Source: Candidatus Zhuqueibacterota bacterium
GTDB lineage: Bacteria > Zhuqueibacterota > QNDG01 > JABMRT01
Assembly: GCA_013202295.1 (NCBI GenBank)
Contig: JABMRT010000074.1
Coordinates: 1-56,451 of the forward strand
Direction of reading: 5' to 3'
Length of the DNA stretch: 56,451 bases
In this document: positions 18,345 through 26,824 of the stretch, one piece after another
Layout: every line of letters starts with the position of its first letter
How positions within the stretch are numbered: position 1 is the stretch's first letter
Made by a program: the position numbers and the translations under genes
Notes under the pieces: model-generated
Seen by the model: only the letters and a program-made list of their open reading frames with translations
Told to the model about the DNA's origin: nothing
Databases searched by the model: none

Positions 18345-20507
18345 ATGACACGGTGGAGTATTTTCAGAAATAGATTAATCCCTATTCTTTGTTTTCTTCT
18401 TATTTATGTACTTCCCCCTTATTCTGCTTTCACCTTGGAAGCTGAACTGAGTGTGCTCTATCTAAACAGTTATCATTACGGGTATCGGCAATCTGATGAA
18501 GTACAACAAACGGTTTTTAACCGTCTTCGTGAACAACTTCCTCAAATTGATATTCGGCATGAGTATATGGATACCAAACGATACGATGATCCCTCGCATA
18601 TCCAGTTATTCCAGAAGTATCTATCCAACAAATATAAAAATCATAAATTTAATTTGATCATCACGGCAGATGATCATGCATTCCGGTTTATCCAGAGATA
18701 TCAGAATCGAATGTGGCCCGAAATCCCTGTTGTATTTTGCGGTCTCAATCAATTCAATCCGGACATGCTCGAAGGGTATCCCAATTTTACCGGGATCATT
18801 GAAAAGAGCGATGTCGAGGACAATGTCCGGTTGATCGAATCCATTCATCCCGATGCTAAAACGCTCTATCTGATCAATGACAATACACTCACCGGGGAGG
18901 CGCTAAGGAAATCTGAAGGCGCGTTTATTAAAAGAATTTCCCGGTTTAATGTTCTGGATTTAAGCGGCACTGATTTGGAATTGTCCGAACTGCTTCAAAA
19001 GCTTCGTCAACTCCCTCCGGATGCAGTTGTTGTGTATCAAAACTGGTTGAAAGATAAAAGTCAGCGGATGTATACGCATAGACAGGTCGTTCCAATGATA
19101 TCCATAAGTTCTGCAGTTCCGGTATACGGATTTTCAGAACTGTATTTGAATTACGGGATTGTCGGCGGCAAATTAATCTCTGCAGCGGAACAGGGTGCGA
19201 TCACGGCCGGTATGGCCCTTCGAATTTTAAATGGCACACCGCCCCGTGAGATTGAGGTTCAGCTTGACAGCCATTGCATTTACAAATTCGATTATACCCA
19301 GCTAAACCGCTTCCACATTTCCGAAGATTGCCTTCCTCAGGGCAGTATTATCGTGAACAAACCCACTTCATTTTTTGAACGTCATCATAATGTCATCGTG
19401 TCGACCCTTTGGGTTGTTGGATTGCAAATGGTGCTCATTATCTATCTTGTTTTAAACAGAATCCAGCGTGTCAAAGCGGAGCGTGCACTTCGCCGGGAAC
19501 ACCAGCTCCTTCAAGCTTTACTCGATAACATGCCCGATTTTATTTATTTTAAAGACAGGGAATCCCGATTCATACAAAATAACAAGGCCCATCTTGCCCA
19601 GTTTGGATTAACCAAACAGGAAGATATGCTAGGGAAATCTAATTTCGATTTTTATTCAAAAGATTTTGCCCAGGAAACATTGGTGGATGAAAAGAGAATT
19701 ATTGAAACCGGTCAGTCCATGGTGAACAAACTTGAAAACATTTCAAGTAAGAAAGATAAACCCGTATGGATGTCCACAACCAAAGTGCCAATCAAAGATG
19801 ACACGGGCCATGTGACTACCTTGGTCGGGATTTCCCGCGATGTGACTGAACGGGTGCTCAGTTCTGATAAAATCAAGGCCTCGCTTGAAGAAAAAGAGAT
19901 ATTACTAAAAGAAATTCATCACCGTGTGAAAAATAATCTACAAGTCATTTCAAGCCTTCTCAGTCTACAGGCTTCCACGATCACAGATGAAGATGTACTT
20001 CACGCACTGAAAGAAAGTCAGGATCGAATTCGATCCATGGCAATGATTCATGAGAGCTTGTATCGTGGAGATGAAATCGCTGACCTGGATCTGAATGGAT
20101 ACGTCAATGGATTGGTTCAGGGGCTATATTCTCATTATCGTGGCACATCGGGCACCGTTCGATTTCAGCAAAACGTTGAAACGTTTCCTATTGCCATGGA
20201 TGTGGCGGTGCCATTCGGTCTTGTCCTGAACGAACTCATTTCCAATGCGCTGAAACATGCTTTTCCAGCTCCGCATAAAAATGAAGCAATCGTTCAAATC
20301 AAAATATCCAAAAATAAAGAAGATGAAGTACAGCTTCATATTATTGATAATGGAAAAGGATTTCCGGACGACTTCAATTGGGAAACTGCGGAAACGCTAG
20401 GCATGAAACTCGTTCGCATTCTTATTGAAAATCAACTTCGAGGAAGATTTTTAATAACAAATGATCAGGGCACACATGCCCTTGTTCATTTTCCAGTGCA
20501 CAAATAA
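18345..20507 (+). CDS. Sensor histidine kinase with periplasmic ABC-type binding domain, PAS and HisKA_2
   Basis: A 720-aa membrane sensor. After a signal/anchor segment (residues ~12-30), residues ~35-335 resemble the ABC_sub_bind type of periplasmic binding protein (LSVLYLNSYHYGYRQSDE, IITADDHAFRF, VPVVFCGLNQFN-like core). A transmembrane helix follows at ~350-368, then a PAS domain (~385-505, DNMPDFIYFKDRESRF), a HisKA_2 dimerisation domain with phospho-acceptor in KEIHHRVKNNL (His525/526) and a HATPase_c domain (NELISNALKHAF, DNGKGFP). It probably senses a small ligand in the periplasm and phosphorylates a separate regulator; none is adjacent. Position beside GH10 suggests a sugar or oligosaccharide signal, which is inference. 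Confidence 0.88.
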   Translation: MTRWSIFRNRLIPILCFLLIYVLPPYSAFTLEAELSVLYLNSYHYGYRQSDEVQQTVFNRLREQLPQIDIRHEYMDTKRYDDPSHIQLFQKYLSNKYKNHKFNLIITADDHAFRFIQRYQNRMWPEIPVVFCGLNQFNPDMLEGYPNFTGIIEKSDVEDNVRLIESIHPDAKTLYLINDNTLTGEALRKSEGAFIKRISRFNVLDLSGTDLELSELLQKLRQLPPDAVVVYQNWLKDKSQRMYTHRQVVPMISISSAVPVYGFSELYLNYGIVGGKLISAAEQGAITAGMALRILNGTPPREIEVQLDSHCIYKFDYTQLNRFHISEDCLPQGSIIVNKPTSFFERHHNVIVSTLWVVGLQMVLIIYLVLNRIQRVKAERALRREHQLLQALLDNMPDFIYFKDRESRFIQNNKAHLAQFGLTKQEDMLGKSNFDFYSKDFAQETLVDEKRIIETGQSMVNKLENISSKKDKPVWMSTTKVPIKDDTGHVTTLVGISRDVTERVLSSDKIKASLEEKEILLKEIHHRVKNNLQVISSLLSLQASTITDEDVLHALKESQDRIRSMAMIHESLYRGDEIADLDLNGYVNGLVQGLYSHYRGTSGTVRFQQNVETFPIAMDVAVPFGLVLNELISNALKHAFPAPHKNEAIVQIKISKNKEDEVQLHIIDNGKGFPDDFNWETAETLGMKLVRILIENQLRGRFLITNDQGTHALVHFPVHK

Positions 20508-20957
20508 AATTCTATATAAATCCATATCGAGAATTAAATCTCTATATAATATTAATTCATCTTCTCGTACAAGAGCTATCTTCTATACAATGATTAATAC
20601 AACCATCCTCTGAAAAAAAATTCAATCTAAAAAGACATAAAATACTAGTAAGGAAAGTAATTACAAAGCATTAAGTGCTTTTTTCTATGAAAATGTGTTC
20701 GTACACGCACCTTAAAACTCATTGACATGATGATAATTTTCTATTACATTATTCAATGAGTTAATGAGGAGTTCGCATTATCTTTGAATAGAATCACATA
20801 CAATAACCAAGGATTTACAACAAAAACATAATGGGTATAAAATTTGTAACTAATTTCTATTCAATGTTGATATAAAGAAGCGGGTGCCGGATTGAATTAA
20901 TTTAATCGGATTGATGTGAACAGCCCAAAACATAATTAACATTTGAGGAGAGATGCA
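20508..20957. other. 450-bp AT-rich intergenic region
   Basis: No coding potential is seen. It contains short repeated TCTATATA-like motifs near 20510-20585 and a good promoter-like pair near 20722-20750. It ends with the ribosome binding site GAGGAGA for the NagZ-like gene. No clear terminator is visible after the kinase. Confidence 0.6.
20722..20750 (+). promoter_or_regulatory. Candidate sigma70-type promoter for the cytoplasmic GH3-GH116 group
   Basis: A perfect -35 TTGACA, a 17-bp spacer and -10 TACATT. It lies about 200 bases upstream of the start at 20958, leaving a long leader. Confidence 0.5.
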
Positions 20958-22793
20958 ATGTCGAAACAAAGAGACGAATTTGTTGCAGCAAAAATAGCTA
21001 AGTTGAGTTTGCTAGAGAAATGCGGCCAGCTTCTCACATTTACGTGGCGTGGAGCCTATTTGACGCCCTCCGGGATCGAACAGGTGACCAAACTACACGC
21101 GGGGGGACTCTGTCTTGAGCCATACGCATTGGAAACATGTAAAAATCTATATTGGGGACGATCGCAGATCGATCCCAACTTCAAGGAGCCAGAGGGTTAT
21201 TTCGATATCGCGCATACCTATTTCGACTCCCGCGCCTTCGGCGTGAGCGTGACGCCCGAAGAACTGACCGAAGCGCTCAACAAGCTGCAGGAAATCGCGA
21301 TGAACCGGGATTCGGGAATTCCGCTTCATATTACGATTGACATGGAAGGCGATTTCAAGAACGACTATTCAGCAGGCCGTGTTCTGCAGTTTCCGTCTGC
21401 GATGGGTATAAATGCAATTGGCGACGTGGATGTCGCCTACAAGGTCGCGAATCTAATGGGCAGGCAGATGGCTGCCATGGGTGTAACCCAGTTCTATCAT
21501 CCGGTCTGCGACGTGAATATCAATCCGCTGAATCCTGAAATTGGTGTTCGGTCGTTCGGCGACGATCCTAAGGTTTGTGCGAAATTCATTGATGCAACTG
21601 TCCGAGGTTATGAGGACGCGGGTGTTGCCGCGACGATCAAGCATTTCGCGGGCCGCGGCGATTCCGCGACCGACGCGCATGATGTGCTCGATGTCTGCCG
21701 AGGTGACCGCAAACGCATGGAAGAGGTCGAGTTGGCCGCCTTTCAGGCAGGTGTGGACGCGGGTGCATCGGCTCTTATGACAGCGCATACGATTTTCCCT
21801 GCCTACGACGAAGAATACCCGGCAACCCTTTCGAAAAAGATTCTCACTGATCTTCTGAGAGGGGAAATGGGATTCGACGGCACGATCGTTTCCGACGCGA
21901 TTGGCATGGCCGCCATACTTAAAAAATGGCCGCTTCCCAAGGCGTGTGCCATGGCAATCAAAGCTGGTGTGGACACTATTCTACTCAAGGCGGACGATGA
22001 ATCCCGTTCGCAATGTCTATTCGGCATCAAGAGCGCGGTTGAAAACGGCGATCTGCCTGAAGAGCGCGTGGACGACGCGGTACGCCGTCTGCTCTGTATG
22101 AAGTATGATCAGGGTCTGTTCGAAAAAGCAGGCAAAATGGATCCGAAAGAAACCACAGCCGTAGTCAGGAGCAAAGAAAACATCGACTTTTCATGGGAAG
22201 TGGCACACAAGGCGCTTCTGGTTGTTCGCGATGATAAAAAACTATTACCACTGAGCAAAGACAAAAAAATCCTGGTGATCGAACAAACCATCCCGTACGA
22301 GTTTCTCGGAAAGGATCTTTACAGCCATCCTCATATGTTCTGCGAACAGATGGTCAAACATTCCACCAACCTCATTCTGGATGATACGGCCTTCTATGCT
22401 GAAGACGATGAAATTGAAGAGGCACTGAAGCTGGCCAAAGATGCAGATTTGGTTGTTATGACCAACTATTACGCGCGCATTGAAAAGAAGGGTAACAATC
22501 GGCGCCTGGTAAAAGCGCTGAAGGCGGCTGGTCATGATGTGGTTGTCCTGACAAACTTCCCATACCGGAAGGGCACAACCACCGAAGCCGATGCAGTGAT
22601 CTGTAATTTCTCTGGTACTCCCGATTCGATCAGGGTTTCCGCTGATCTCCTCTTCGGTGCCATTCAACCTTATCCCACGACAAAAATGCCGATTGATCTG
22701 AGTGCTGAAAAAAATATTCCAGACGAACCAGAACCAACTCCCCAAAAATCAAAAGAGAAGAAAAAAGGCAATGTATGGGGAGGAAAGTGCTAG
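20958..22793 (+). CDS. GH3 enzyme of the NagZ-like type, cytoplasmic
   Basis: The start at 20958 follows GAGGAGA by about 6 bases. No signal peptide is present, so the protein (611 aa) is cytoplasmic. Residues ~10-400 form the GH3 barrel with KHFAGRGDSATDAHDVLD, which contains the Asp239-x-His241 dyad used as acid/base by NagZ-type beta-N-acetylhexosaminidases and related phosphorylases, and nucleophile Asp313 in IVSDAIGM. Residues ~405-590 look like the GH3 C-terminal alpha/beta sandwich; the tail is Lys-rich. It may cleave beta-linked N-acetylhexosamine, or act as a glycoside phosphorylase. Linked to GH116 and a PfkB kinase downstream, it seems to be part of an intracellular sugar pathway rather than peptidoglycan recycling. 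Confidence 0.82.
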   Translation: MSKQRDEFVAAKIAKLSLLEKCGQLLTFTWRGAYLTPSGIEQVTKLHAGGLCLEPYALETCKNLYWGRSQIDPNFKEPEGYFDIAHTYFDSRAFGVSVTPEELTEALNKLQEIAMNRDSGIPLHITIDMEGDFKNDYSAGRVLQFPSAMGINAIGDVDVAYKVANLMGRQMAAMGVTQFYHPVCDVNINPLNPEIGVRSFGDDPKVCAKFIDATVRGYEDAGVAATIKHFAGRGDSATDAHDVLDVCRGDRKRMEEVELAAFQAGVDAGASALMTAHTIFPAYDEEYPATLSKKILTDLLRGEMGFDGTIVSDAIGMAAILKKWPLPKACAMAIKAGVDTILLKADDESRSQCLFGIKSAVENGDLPEERVDDAVRRLLCMKYDQGLFEKAGKMDPKETTAVVRSKENIDFSWEVAHKALLVVRDDKKLLPLSKDKKILVIEQTIPYEFLGKDLYSHPHMFCEQMVKHSTNLILDDTAFYAEDDEIEEALKLAKDADLVVMTNYYARIEKKGNNRRLVKALKAAGHDVVVLTNFPYRKGTTTEADAVICNFSGTPDSIRVSADLLFGAIQPYPTTKMPIDLSAEKNIPDEPEPTPQKSKEKKKGNVWGGKC

Positions 22794-22832
22794 AATAGCA
22801 CAGGTTTTCATAATTAATATGATTTAATATTA

Positions 22833-22911
22833 CGGGCGGTAGCTGTGAATCTTAGAATCCAGTCTACTGCCCGGATTTATTATATGGTTGCAGGAAGCAA
22901 AGGGTGCCTGC
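22833..22911 (+). terminator. Two hairpins between the GH3 and GH116 genes
   Basis: CGGGCGGTAG (22833-22842) pairs with CTACTGCCCG (22864-22873) with one G-T pair, followed by an AT-rich stretch without a clean T-run. A second small hairpin, GCAGG/CCTGC, spans 22890-22911. They could be an imperfect terminator or a leader structure of the GH116 mRNA; sequence alone does not decide. Confidence 0.5.
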
Positions 22912-22950
22912 ACTGTCTTTGAAATTATAATGACTAACAAGTGAGGAAAA

Positions 22951-25482
22951 ATGTCTCAATCCAAATCATTCGATATCCGTGATATTTACACCATTAGTGG
23001 TCCACAAATTGTCGAAATTTACGAAAAGAACAATATGACGGTGCACTTTCAGGGTATGTCTAAGTGTCTGGAGTTTCCCCAAACCGTAGCTTTGCAAGGC
23101 GCGCCGACTTGTTCTATAGGTATCTCACCATACGGCCTGTACAACCGTTTTAATGATGCGGGACGGCTGATCATGACAAACCAGAAGGCAGTTCAGTTCG
23201 GATCAGCACCCTATATCCGTATCGACGATGAATGCACCCTGTTGACACAAAAACAGCCTGGTGAGACCGAGCTTCCTGATGATATTCCCGCAGTCAAAAA
23301 TTATTATCATGAACCGGTCGCAGAAGAAGATATCTCTATAACCATTGCCACACCTTCGCTGGAGATTGCGTACAAGCTGGAACAAGTGAATGTCGTCCGG
23401 AGATTTATTTCTCCACTGCTTTCAGGTAATGATGATACTGTCACGCCATTGTGTGCGGAAGAATTCGAGGTGGAAAATACAACAAATGAAGCACAGGAAA
23501 TTACAATTGTGGTACCTCGACCATCCCTGATTAATCTTCAGGAAAAAGAGGTGAAACCCACTGATCAGGACAGTGTCTATATCAGTACTGCTGCGGTCTA
23601 TGGCCAGAAACATGAAGCGTTCGAATCCGCAGGTTACCGTGGTGTGATTATGGGAAGCACGGAAACATCCAACAAAATGGCTCTTGCCGTTCCCGAAATG
23701 GATGGTGTGTCCATAGATGTTCAGCCTTATTTCTGTCTAAACAAGTACAAAGGCGATCTCCTGATAAACGCGGACGGAACTTTTTACAAAAAAAGAGAAC
23801 CGGTCCTTCGAAGCGACTATGGTGGGGCAGTTAGTTTGACATTTACCCTGGCTCCAAAAAGCTCAATTACAATCCCGGTTGTCATGGCTCTTGATTTTCC
23901 GGTGCAGGACTACATTGATGGGACCATATTTGAGCGAAAATATGTCAAGAGCTTTTCAGACGAAAAAACACGACTTCTTGATATGGTCAAGATCGCGTTG
24001 AATAATTACCCTAAATGGTGGGAACGAACAGTAACCGTTCAGGAACGGATTTTTAATTCCATTTACTCCACTCCTTCTTATCAGAATGATCGTGAAGGAG
24101 CGTTGCGTCTGACAAGGCTGATGCTGAATGAACTTCATTTTCCGCTCTCTAATGCCATTGTGTGGGTTGAAGATGAAAAGGGCGAGCGGGCACGGTTCCT
24201 GGAATGTTTCGATTATGCATATATCGATCCTTCAGATGTGGACTGGTATTCGATGGTGCTGTTAATGCTCTTTCCGACTGTAGAAATGGATTTGTGCCAG
24301 GCTTTCATAGATTCAATTCAGGCGGTAGATCCCACCCCGCGTTGGTATCACTTACATGCCTCTTTTGTCGAAGCCCAGCAGCACTTTAATGAAAATCCGG
24401 AAGCATACAAAGATGTTTCCCTGACACAAATTCGTGATGATTTCAAGACCAAAGGCAGTGTGGCCCATGATGTGGGTGCCATGCCCAAGGGTCACCCCTT
24501 GCGCAATGTGAGTGATTATGCCTGGTATAATAATAATTACTGGGTGGATCTTTTTCCTAAACTGATGATGCGCGTATTGCGTAATGTGAAGTTTACTGGT
24601 GATATTGAATTTTTAAAGAAGAATTGGGAAACCCTTAAATTCGGCCTCGAGTCTCTCTTAAAACAGGATTATGATGAAGATGGAATCCCCGAGGGTTACC
24701 CTGACGATGTGAAGAATACCTTCGATAACCTGGTTCTTTTTGGTGCGGATGCATATGATGCCACTCAATTCCTGGGCGGCTGCCAGGCGCTGATCAAAAT
24801 GGCTCAGATGATTGGAGACAAAGAGGGTGAGGAGCGTATCCAGGCTGCTTATGACAAAGGCTGGGAATCCCTCGAAAAATTGTGGCGGGAAGATAAAAAT
24901 AAAAAGGGAGAGGATCTTCAGTATTATATCACCTGTTTTGATCCTGAAACCGGAAATAAAAATACTGATGTCTGGACCAATCAGCTTGATGCTCTCTGGT
25001 ATTTGATTGCTATCGGTGAGGCACCCTCCATACCGGAAGAACGTGCCAAACAAATTTTAAGGACAGTCTATAATAATAACAAGGCATTTATGGGCTGGGC
25101 TATGTGCAAAACCGAGGATGGTGAGCCTGTTGAGTCAGAGCAGGGACAAGATGTTTATACAACATCTAATTATGTCTTTGCCCAACTACTCGATTATTAC
25201 GGTATGGTCGAAGAGAGTAAAGAGGTTTACAAACATATGGACCGGGTGATTTTTGATTATGCCAATACCATGATCACACCAGACAATCTGAGGGCTGAGA
25301 TGGAGCGGGAAGAAGGAGAAACCGAACCAGGACCACATTATATTGTGGCTGCTTACCCTCGTCCCGGCGCTGTCTGGACCCATCTGGTCATGAACCATAT
25401 TAAAGATCTCCAAGTGAAGAAACAGTCCAAGACTGTTGAATCAGAAGATCTGATCTCTTTCTACCCTGGCCTGTTGAGATAA
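22951..25482 (+). CDS. GH116-family glycosidase (beta-glucosidase/beta-xylosidase-like), cytoplasmic
   Basis: An 843-aa soluble protein with no signal peptide. The N-terminal half (~1-330) is beta-rich. The (alpha/alpha)6 barrel follows, with GH116 landmarks: ECFDYAYIDPSDVDWYS (candidate nucleophile Glu418), HDVGAMPKGHP, DYDEDGIPEGYPD and NTFDNLVLFGADAYDATQFLGG with candidate acid/base Asp592; positions agree well with known bacterial GH116 enzymes. Known activities are beta-glucosidase, beta-xylosidase and glucosylceramidase. The likely job is finishing imported gluco- or xylo-oligosaccharides. RBS GTGAGGA precedes the start; a terminator follows the gene at 25581. Confidence 0.82.
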   Translation: MSQSKSFDIRDIYTISGPQIVEIYEKNNMTVHFQGMSKCLEFPQTVALQGAPTCSIGISPYGLYNRFNDAGRLIMTNQKAVQFGSAPYIRIDDECTLLTQKQPGETELPDDIPAVKNYYHEPVAEEDISITIATPSLEIAYKLEQVNVVRRFISPLLSGNDDTVTPLCAEEFEVENTTNEAQEITIVVPRPSLINLQEKEVKPTDQDSVYISTAAVYGQKHEAFESAGYRGVIMGSTETSNKMALAVPEMDGVSIDVQPYFCLNKYKGDLLINADGTFYKKREPVLRSDYGGAVSLTFTLAPKSSITIPVVMALDFPVQDYIDGTIFERKYVKSFSDEKTRLLDMVKIALNNYPKWWERTVTVQERIFNSIYSTPSYQNDREGALRLTRLMLNELHFPLSNAIVWVEDEKGERARFLECFDYAYIDPSDVDWYSMVLLMLFPTVEMDLCQAFIDSIQAVDPTPRWYHLHASFVEAQQHFNENPEAYKDVSLTQIRDDFKTKGSVAHDVGAMPKGHPLRNVSDYAWYNNNYWVDLFPKLMMRVLRNVKFTGDIEFLKKNWETLKFGLESLLKQDYDEDGIPEGYPDDVKNTFDNLVLFGADAYDATQFLGGCQALIKMAQMIGDKEGEERIQAAYDKGWESLEKLWREDKNKKGEDLQYYITCFDPETGNKNTDVWTNQLDALWYLIAIGEAPSIPEERAKQILRTVYNNNKAFMGWAMCKTEDGEPVESEQGQDVYTTSNYVFAQLLDYYGMVEESKEVYKHMDRVIFDYANTMITPDNLRAEMEREEGETEPGPHYIVAAYPRPGAVWTHLVMNHIKDLQVKKQSKTVESEDLISFYPGLLR

Positions 25483-25580
25483 TCAGGAAAAAGGAAGCAG
25501 GCAGGATCTATTCATAGAAAATCTGGTTCGACAAAAATTTGATCAAGCAGAGTCAACTATGTATAAATGTCGATAATATT

Positions 25581-25626
25581 AAAACGCGAATTCTCGTTCA
25601 ATTATCAGGCAGCAATTCGCGTTTTT
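25581..25626 (+). terminator. Rho-independent terminator after GH116
   Basis: AAAACGCGAATT pairs with AATTCGCGTTTT (12 bp), ending in a T-rich run. It ends the GH116 transcript before the kinase gene. Confidence 0.85.
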
Positions 25627-25689
25627 CTTAATGATTTCTGTAGATACATCAATCGAGACTAATAACAATAAACCAAGGAATTATTCAAT

Positions 25690-26577
25690 ATGTCAAAAAA
25701 ATATGATATTACATTTGTGGGACACATGTGCTATGACGAGATCATACCTTTTGAAGGCGAGACCCACATTGCTCCGGGAAGCGCCGTATTATGCGGCGCT
25801 ATGGTCGCTGCCCGCGTCGGGAAGAAAGTTGCCGCCGTTGTAAAAATGGCTGAAAAAGATGAAGAAATCCTCCAGTCGATGAAGGATGTTGGTGTTGACA
25901 CTTACCTTATTCCCAGTGATGAAACCACGTTTTCCCAGGTGTTGCATGAGTCGGCAAACATGGACGAACGCACATTGACTCTGGTCAAATCTGCTGGCTT
26001 GATCTCAATCTCTGACGTCCCTGAGCTGGAAACCAAGTGTGCTCACTTGGCCGGTATTTCGGATACTGAATTCGATATGGATCTTATGAAAGGTCTTAAA
26101 TCCAGAGGTTACAGTTTGTCAACCGACATGCAGAGCTTTATACGCCACGTGACTCCAAGCCGTGTGATTGAATACAGTGATGTCACTGACAAGCAGGAAA
26201 TTGCGGGAATGATGGACAAACTCAAGCTGGATGTTGTAGAAGCCAGTATTCTGACCGGCACTGACGATCTGGAGAAAGCCGCTCTTATCATCGAATCGTG
26301 GGGTTGCTCTGAAATTCTGATCACGCAATCCGAGGGTGTACTGGGGCGGGTGAATGGTAAGACTTACTATGAGAAGTTCTCTAACAGCAATGTTTCGGGC
26401 AGGACTGGCCGCGGAGATACAACCTTTTCTGCTTATCTTTCCTGGAGTCTTAATCATGATCCTGCAACGTCCTTAAAGTTCGCGGCCGCGCTCGTTTCAC
26501 TCAAGATGGAAGAACCAGGACCCTTCAATAGAACCCTAGAGGATGTTAAAACCAGATTGCGGGAAAAGCATTCATAG
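25690..26577 (+). CDS. PfkB-family carbohydrate kinase
   Basis: A 295-aa soluble ribokinase-fold protein. The first signature appears as APGSAVLCGAMVAARVGKKVA (glycine-poor variant of the GGxxxN region) and the second as SGRTGRGDTTFSAYL, where the GxGD anion hole and the catalytic Asp are kept. The family phosphorylates sugars, nucleosides or sugar phosphates with ATP. The N-terminal GG pair common in ribokinases is replaced by PGS, so the substrate pocket may be unusual. It follows the GH116 gene after a terminator, and is closed by its own terminator, so it may be transcribed alone. RBS AAGGA upstream. Confidence 0.85.
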   Translation: MSKKYDITFVGHMCYDEIIPFEGETHIAPGSAVLCGAMVAARVGKKVAAVVKMAEKDEEILQSMKDVGVDTYLIPSDETTFSQVLHESANMDERTLTLVKSAGLISISDVPELETKCAHLAGISDTEFDMDLMKGLKSRGYSLSTDMQSFIRHVTPSRVIEYSDVTDKQEIAGMMDKLKLDVVEASILTGTDDLEKAALIIESWGCSEILITQSEGVLGRVNGKTYYEKFSNSNVSGRTGRGDTTFSAYLSWSLNHDPATSLKFAAALVSLKMEEPGPFNRTLEDVKTRLREKHS

Positions 26578-26698
26578 AGAATACAGCAGATCAAATCGTT
26601 CCGGCAGACAGAGCTGATAGAATGGATCAATCTGTTTTGAAGGATGCTTTCAAAGATGACTTGAATGGTTGAGTTAAAAAATGATAAATGGAAAAATG

Positions 26699-26733
26699 AA
26701 AAGCCCCTATGCAATTCGATGGGGGCTTTTTTT
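26699..26733 (+). terminator. Rho-independent terminator after the PfkB kinase
   Basis: AAAAGCCCC and GGGGCTTTTTTT form a strong stem with a T-run and a 14-base loop. Confidence 0.9.
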
Positions 26734-26824
26734 GTGGAAAATTAATTATGTAAGATGTGTATAAAATCCTGATATTCAACCCTCTTTTATTTATATTAAA
26801 TGAATAAATGAAAGGTGATTGTAC

